From the NCBI GenBank assembly GCA_964569715.1, contig CAZMUD010000019.1, forward strand, positions 1-18,219: 18,219 bases of DNA, given 5' to 3'. This document shows positions 14,401-18,219 of the stretch, piece by piece. Source of the stretch: CAZMUD01 sp964569715. GTDB taxonomy: Bacteria > Chloroflexota > Dehalococcoidia > Dehalococcoidales > UBA2162. The stretch's first letter is position 1; the number at the start of each line of letters is the position of its first letter. The notes under the pieces were generated by a model. The model searched no databases, was not told where the DNA came from, and saw nothing but the letters and a program-made list of their open reading frames with translations. A program made the position numbers and the translations under genes.

Positions 14401-14931
14401 ATGAAAACTAATATCGCTTTAGTAGGTTTTATGGGGGCAGGCAAAACCGCAGTTGGTCAGCTCCTGGCTAAGAAGCTGGACAGGAAATTCATCAAGCTGG
14501 ATTTAGTAATTGAGCAGAAGGCGGGAAAGTCCATCCCCGACATCTTTCAACAGGACGGCGAAATAGCCTTTCGGGAGCTTGAGATTGGGGTTACTAAAGA
14601 AGTTTGCAGGAAGAAAAATGCAGTTATCGCCTGTGGGGGAGGGCTCGTCCTCAACAAAATAAATATTGACCGGCTGAGAGAAAGCTCCCGCATAGTTTAT
14701 CTAACCGCATCTCCGAGAGTAATCCTGAAGCGGGTATCGGCTGAGGAGGGACAAAGACCCTTGCTTGAAGTAGACAGCCCTACCCTGACCATCCAAGAGC
14801 TTCTAAGATTTCGCAAGCCCTTTTATGAGCGAGCCGCCGATATAACAATAGACACTTCAAAGCTGGACATTAACTCTGTGGCTGAGCAAATTATAGAGAA
14901 GCTAAAAGAAGATGAGAGCTTCCATTTCTAA
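14401..14931 (+). CDS. aroK: Shikimate kinase
   Basis: Phosphorylates shikimate to shikimate 3-phosphate with ATP; about 176 aa, normal. The P-loop is GFMGAGKT. The shikimate-binding residues follow in LDLVIEQKAG, FRELE and CGGGLVLN, and the lid contains GQRPLL. An in-frame ATG at 14383 would add six residues (MGLFKN) and has AAGGGG nine bases upstream, but both lie in the inserted repeat. The ATG at 14401 begins with MKTNIALVGFMGAGK, the usual N-terminus. The choice is not certain. The 3' end overlaps aroA by 20 bases, implying coupled translation. Confidence 0.94.
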   Translation: MKTNIALVGFMGAGKTAVGQLLAKKLDRKFIKLDLVIEQKAGKSIPDIFQQDGEIAFRELEIGVTKEVCRKKNAVIACGGGLVLNKINIDRLRESSRIVYLTASPRVILKRVSAEEGQRPLLEVDSPTLTIQELLRFRKPFYERAADITIDTSKLDINSVAEQIIEKLKEDESFHF

Positions 14932-16174
14932 AAGTGAGATAGCAGGAAAGGTGACAGCTCCTTCCTCGAAGAGCTATACCATTCGGGGATTGATGTGTGC
15001 TGCCCTGGCTAAGGGGAAGAGTGAAATAATAGACCCCCTGGGCTCTGATGATACCGAAGCCGCAATAGATGTGCTGAATAAGATTGGGATTCGTGTCCTT
15101 CAGGGTAAAAACTCCTGGCAGGTCACCGGAGGCGACTTCCGTGAACCAAATACAGACCTTTTCTGCAGGGAATCGGCAGCGACGCTAAGGTTTATGACTG
15201 CCATCTGCTCACTAATCCCGGGCAAATGCCGCTTGATTGCAGGTCACACTCTTTCCAAAAGACCGATAAAACCCCTGCTCCAGGCACTCAGGCAACTGGG
15301 GGCGGATTGTCGTCAGGATAAGGATTCATCTGTAGTTGTTAAGGGAGGTAAATTAAGAGGCGGAGCCACTGAACTACCGGGTAATATAAGCTCTCAATTT
15401 GTATCAGCCTTACTATTCATATCCCCCTTCACCGAGGAGGGCACTAAAATCAGGCTGACTACCCCCTTGGAATCGCAGCCCTTTGTCCTGATGACCCTGG
15501 AATGCCTCAAAACGTTTGGCATAAAAGTAAACTTCTCCAGGGACCTGAGGGAATTTGAAACTTTAAAGCAAACATATAGACCAGCTAAATACAGAGTGGA
15601 GGGAGACTGGTCATCAGCTTCATACCTCTTAGCTCTGGGGGCTCTGTCCGGCGAGGTAGCAGTGGAGAACCTAAATCCAGAAAGTTTACAGGGTGACAAG
15701 GTAATATTAGACTTCCTGAGAGATATGGGGGCTTTAGTCAACACCGGCAAAAATTCGGTTACTGTAAAAAGGTCAAGATTAAAGGCGCTCAGAGCTAATT
15801 TAGCCGACTGCATAGACCTTCTGCCGACCATAGCAGTTCTGGCAGCCGCCGCCGATGGAGTAAGCGAGTTTACCGGGATAGAAAGAGCACGGCTCAAGGA
15901 ATCAAATAGGGTTGCCTCTGTTAAAGAAGGGCTGGAGGCGATGGGTATAAAAGTCGTAGAGGAAAGAAATAGACTGACCATCACTGGTTCACCAGCCAAA
16001 GGTTCGGTCGTAGATAGCAGGGGTGACCACCGAATTGCCATGGCTTTTAGCCTGCTCGGTTCAGCAGTCGGTGGAACGGTAATAGATAGTGCAGAATGTG
16101 TCTCCAAGACATACCCTGAGTTCTGGAATACACTAAAAAGCATAGGGGGTGAGGTGAAGATAGATGGAAAATAG
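14912..16174 (+). CDS. aroA: 3-phosphoshikimate 1-carboxyvinyltransferase (EPSP synthase)
   Basis: Transfers enolpyruvyl from PEP to shikimate 3-phosphate. 420 aa, full length, with the two-domain repeat architecture. Active-site elements: Lys20-Ser21 and Arg25 (SSKSYTIR), Ser160-Ser161-Gln162 (NISSQF), Asp301 (CIDLLPTIAVLAA), Lys328-Glu329 (RLKESNR), DHRIAM (372-377) and Lys399 (SKTYPEF). The PEP-site loop reads CRESAATLRF (85-94) instead of the E. coli-type NAGTAMR. Aligned on the Arg, Ala89 occupies the position of Gly96, the residue whose change to Ala gives glyphosate insensitivity in enterobacterial enzymes. The gene overlaps aroK by 20 and aroC by 11 bases. Confidence 0.96.
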   Translation: MRASISKSEIAGKVTAPSSKSYTIRGLMCAALAKGKSEIIDPLGSDDTEAAIDVLNKIGIRVLQGKNSWQVTGGDFREPNTDLFCRESAATLRFMTAICSLIPGKCRLIAGHTLSKRPIKPLLQALRQLGADCRQDKDSSVVVKGGKLRGGATELPGNISSQFVSALLFISPFTEEGTKIRLTTPLESQPFVLMTLECLKTFGIKVNFSRDLREFETLKQTYRPAKYRVEGDWSSASYLLALGALSGEVAVENLNPESLQGDKVILDFLRDMGALVNTGKNSVTVKRSRLKALRANLADCIDLLPTIAVLAAAADGVSEFTGIERARLKESNRVASVKEGLEAMGIKVVEERNRLTITGSPAKGSVVDSRGDHRIAMAFSLLGSAVGGTVIDSAECVSKTYPEFWNTLKSIGGEVKIDGK

Positions 16175-17255
16175 TTTTGGCAAGCTGTTCATCATAACCA
16201 GCTTCGGTGAAAGCCATGGCCGATGCGTGGGAATAATAATAGATGGATGTCCGGCTGGCTTATCCCTGACCGAGGAAGATATCCAGAAAGAAGTAGATAG
16301 AAGAAGACCGGGAGCAAGCGTGGCATCAACAACGAGGGCGGAAGAGGATAAAGTTGAGATTCTCTCCGGCACTTTCAACAGGCGCACTACTGGGGCTCCC
16401 ATCTGCTTACTAATATGGAATAGGGATATCGATTCCAGCGAATATGAAAAAACGAGGTTTCTGCCCAGGCCGGGCCATGCTGATTATCCAGCCTTCATCA
16501 AGTATGGTGGATTTAATGATTTCAGGGGTGGAGGCAGATTTTCAGGAAGAATCACGGCTACTTTTGTTATGGCTGGAGCCGTAGCCAAGAAATTGCTAAA
16601 CCTGATTGACGTTGACGTTCTAGCCCACACTGTTGAAATAGGGGGAGTCAAAGCCACGACAAAGGGGCTTGACGAAATAAGAGCCAATGTTGAGAAAAAC
16701 CCGCTCAAGTGTGCTGACCCTGAAGCCGCCAAAGAGATGCTTAAAGTGATTGAGAAAGCCAGAGAAGAAGGCGATAGTGTAGGAGGAGTTATTGAAGGTA
16801 TGGCTCTCAATTTGCCAGTCGGCTTGGGAGAACCGGTCTTTGACACCTTGGAGGGAGATTTGTCTAAAGCCCTTTTCGCCATCCCGGCAATTAAAGGAGT
16901 TGAATTCGGCTCGGGTTTTGCTGCTGCCAGGAAAAAAGGCTCAGAGAATAATGACCCCTTTACCATCAAGAATGGTAAAATAGTCACCATAACCAATAAT
17001 GCTGGTGGCATACTCGGCGGCATAAGTAATGGCATGCCTATAGTGCTCAGGGTTGTTGTCAAGCCAACATCCTCTATAGCCGGAAGACAAGAAACAGTTG
17101 ATATGGGGAAAATGCAAAATTCCAGCTTGGAAGTTAAGGGCAGGCACGATGCCTGTATTGTGCCCAGAGCTGTGCCCGTTGTGGAATCAATGATGGCGGT
17201 AACCCTCTGTGATTTCGCGATGAGGGCAGGACTTATCCCGGAGATTTCACACTAA
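16164..17255 (+). CDS. aroC: Chorismate synthase
   Basis: Reduced-FMN-dependent enzyme converting EPSP to chorismate, the branch point to Phe, Tyr and Trp. 363 aa, normal. The first signature is GESHGRCVGIIIDGCPAG with His18, then RPGHADY with His105, and near the end RHDACIVPRAVPVVESMMA. The middle signature reads GGGRFSGRITATFVMAGAVAKK, where most bacterial enzymes have GRSSARET; the flavin- and substrate-facing loop is therefore a variant, of a kind I associate with some deep-branching bacteria and archaea. GAGGTGA just before the ATG serves as ribosome-binding site inside the end of aroA. The gene overlaps aroA by 11 bases. Confidence 0.96.
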   Translation: MENSFGKLFIITSFGESHGRCVGIIIDGCPAGLSLTEEDIQKEVDRRRPGASVASTTRAEEDKVEILSGTFNRRTTGAPICLLIWNRDIDSSEYEKTRFLPRPGHADYPAFIKYGGFNDFRGGGRFSGRITATFVMAGAVAKKLLNLIDVDVLAHTVEIGGVKATTKGLDEIRANVEKNPLKCADPEAAKEMLKVIEKAREEGDSVGGVIEGMALNLPVGLGEPVFDTLEGDLSKALFAIPAIKGVEFGSGFAAARKKGSENNDPFTIKNGKIVTITNNAGGILGGISNGMPIVLRVVVKPTSSIAGRQETVDMGKMQNSSLEVKGRHDACIVPRAVPVVESMMAVTLCDFAMRAGLIPEISH

Positions 17256-17256
17256 A

Positions 17257-17317
17257 CATCAAGACAAAACTTACCTGGAGTTGCCGAATAAGCATCAAGG
17301 TAAGATTTACCTTGGAG
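17257..17317 (+). repeat. Imperfect direct repeat covering the pheA ribosome-binding site
   Basis: Unit 1 is 17257-17280 (begins CATCAAGACAAAACTTACC, ends TGGAG); unit 2 is 17293-17317 (begins CATCAAGGTAAGATTTACC, ends TTGGAG), offset 36 bases. They differ by four transitions and one inserted T. Unit 2 carries the real GGAGG of pheA; unit 1 keeps TGGAG but has no start codon after it. Unit 1 looks like a decayed older copy of the leader. Confidence 0.6.
17296..17314 (+). promoter_or_regulatory. Hairpin flush with the pheA Shine-Dalgarno
   Basis: CAAGGTAA (17296-17303) pairs with TTACCTTG (17307-17314) around GAT, eight perfect pairs. The last base of the stem is the first G of GGAGG (17314-17318). 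It could modulate loading at pheA, the only aro gene here with a long spacer and a strong independent ribosome-binding site apart from the first gene. No T-run follows, so it is not a typical terminator. Confidence 0.4.
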
Positions 17318-17326
17318 GTACAAGAA

Positions 17327-18219
17327 ATGAACTTAGAGGACCTAAGAAGGAAAATAGATGAAACTGATTCCAAAATAGTCAGGCTTATTGCTGAGAGAAT
17401 AAAGATTGTCGAAGCAATTGGAGGGGAAAAAAGAAAACAAGGAAAACAAATTGAGGATGCCGCCAGGGAACAGATAGTCCTGAAAAATGTCAGAGGGGTC
17501 GCCCGGGAAGAGAATGTAAGCCAGGAAGATATAGAAAGCATTTACCGGCAGATAGTCACCGTATCCAAGAGCGTGGAGGGGATGGTGGTTGCTTTTCAAG
17601 GTGAAATCGGGGCATATAGCGAGGAAGCAGCCTTCCAGTTCTTTGGCTCTTCAATTCAGGTCAAACCTTGTGAAAGCCTGGACGATGTTTTCAGGGCTGT
17701 AGAACAGGGTGAGGTGCAGTTTGGTGTCGTCCCTATTGAGAACTCACTTGAAGGAAGTATCAGTCGGGTATATGACCTGCTTCTGGATTCAAGTCTTATG
17801 GTCTGCGGTGAAACAGGACTTCGGGTCGTCCATTGCCTGATAGCCAGCCCGGAAACACGGCTGGACTTAATAAAAAGGGTTTACTCTCATCCCCAGGCTC
17901 TGGGACAGTGCCAGGCTTTCCTCAAGCACCTGGACTGTGAATTAATCCCGACCTACGATACAGCCGGCAGTGTGAAAATAATAAAAGAGAAGGGGATAAC
18001 CAATGGCGCTGCTATTGCCAGCACCAGAGCTGCCGAAATCTACGGGATGCAGATTATTACCAAGGAAATAGAGGATAACCCGAACAACTTCACCAGGTTT
18101 TTCATTCTAGCCAAACAAGATTCGCCACCATCAGGAAATGACAAGACATCTATCGTTTTTTCGGTGAAGCATAGACCGGGGGCACTGTATGAATTCCTTA
18201 AAGAACTTACCGCTAGACA
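17327..18219 (+). CDS. pheA: Bifunctional chorismate mutase/prephenate dehydratase (P-protein), 3' end outside the window
   Basis: Converts chorismate to prephenate and then phenylpyruvate, committing carbon to phenylalanine. 297 codons are visible and the frame is open at the right edge. The AroQ-type mutase domain (about 1-85) begins LRRKIDETD and has AERIK (Arg24) and AAREQIV. The dehydratase domain (about 86-262) shows FQGEIGAYSEEAA, VPIENSLEGS, SHPQALGQC and the catalytic NNFTRFF (Thr256). An ACT domain starts at about 273 (SIVFSVKHRPGALYEFLKEL), the site of Phe feedback inhibition in relatives; it is cut by the window edge. The start is set by GGAGG at 17314-17318, eight bases before the ATG. 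Confidence 0.96.
   Translation, partial: MNLEDLRRKIDETDSKIVRLIAERIKIVEAIGGEKRKQGKQIEDAAREQIVLKNVRGVAREENVSQEDIESIYRQIVTVSKSVEGMVVAFQGEIGAYSEEAAFQFFGSSIQVKPCESLDDVFRAVEQGEVQFGVVPIENSLEGSISRVYDLLLDSSLMVCGETGLRVVHCLIASPETRLDLIKRVYSHPQALGQCQAFLKHLDCELIPTYDTAGSVKIIKEKGITNGAAIASTRAAEIYGMQIITKEIEDNPNNFTRFFILAKQDSPPSGNDKTSIVFSVKHRPGALYEFLKELTAR

Noticed and set aside
15394..16143. Long minus-strand ORF of 249 codons
   Set aside because: It lies wholly antisense to aroA, is Ser/Leu/Thr-rich as expected for a shadow frame, and has no recognisable domain.
16484..17062. Minus-strand ORF of 192 codons antisense to aroC
   Set aside because: Pro/Ser-rich shadow of a well-supported gene, without a ribosome-binding site or known domain.

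Overview
The window looks like chromosomal core DNA of a Dehalococcoidia-type Chloroflexota bacterium. This is an inference from three things: the order thrS-infC-rpmI-rplT-pheS-pheT, one long shikimate operon in the order DAHP synthase-aroB-aroD-aroE-aroK-aroA-aroC-pheA, and a threonyl-tRNA synthetase without a TGS domain. No rRNA, tRNA, insertion sequence or CRISPR array was seen.

Layout. (1) Positions 1-989, plus strand: a hairpin repeat at the edge, then an unrecognised 115-aa protein and a small lipoprotein. (2) Positions 1051-7752, minus strand: the translation operon thrS, infC, rpmI, rplT, pheS, pheT. It is read from a promoter at 7905-7933 and an internal promoter ahead of infC. (3) Positions 7944-10294, plus strand: an MFS transporter, transcribed divergently from thrS, and a metallo-beta-lactamase-fold hydrolase. 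(4) Positions 10319-18219, plus strand: the aromatic amino-acid operon, from a promoter with a perfect TTGACA box to pheA, which runs off the right edge. Its genes make DAHP, carry it through shikimate to chorismate, and send chorismate towards phenylalanine.

Main regulatory find: the aro operon has a leader of about 266 nt that looks like a ribosome-mediated attenuator. A 33-codon leader peptide (10376-10477) has Trp, Tyr and Phe codons clustered at residues 9-17. It is followed by three mutually exclusive RNA pairings: a small hairpin, an 11-bp antiterminator and an intrinsic terminator. A leader reading all three aromatic amino acids would suit an operon for their common pathway. thrS also has an attenuator-like leader, of unknown signal.

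Other points: infC appears to start at an AUA codon. The pheS-pheT spacer holds a diverged second copy of the pheS 3' end, and the aroC-pheA spacer holds a diverged direct repeat; in both, all substitutions are transitions. A two-hairpin dispersed repeat lies inside both operons, and at aroK it covers the likely ribosome-binding site. The EPSP synthase has Ala where the glyphosate-sensitive E. coli enzyme has Gly96.
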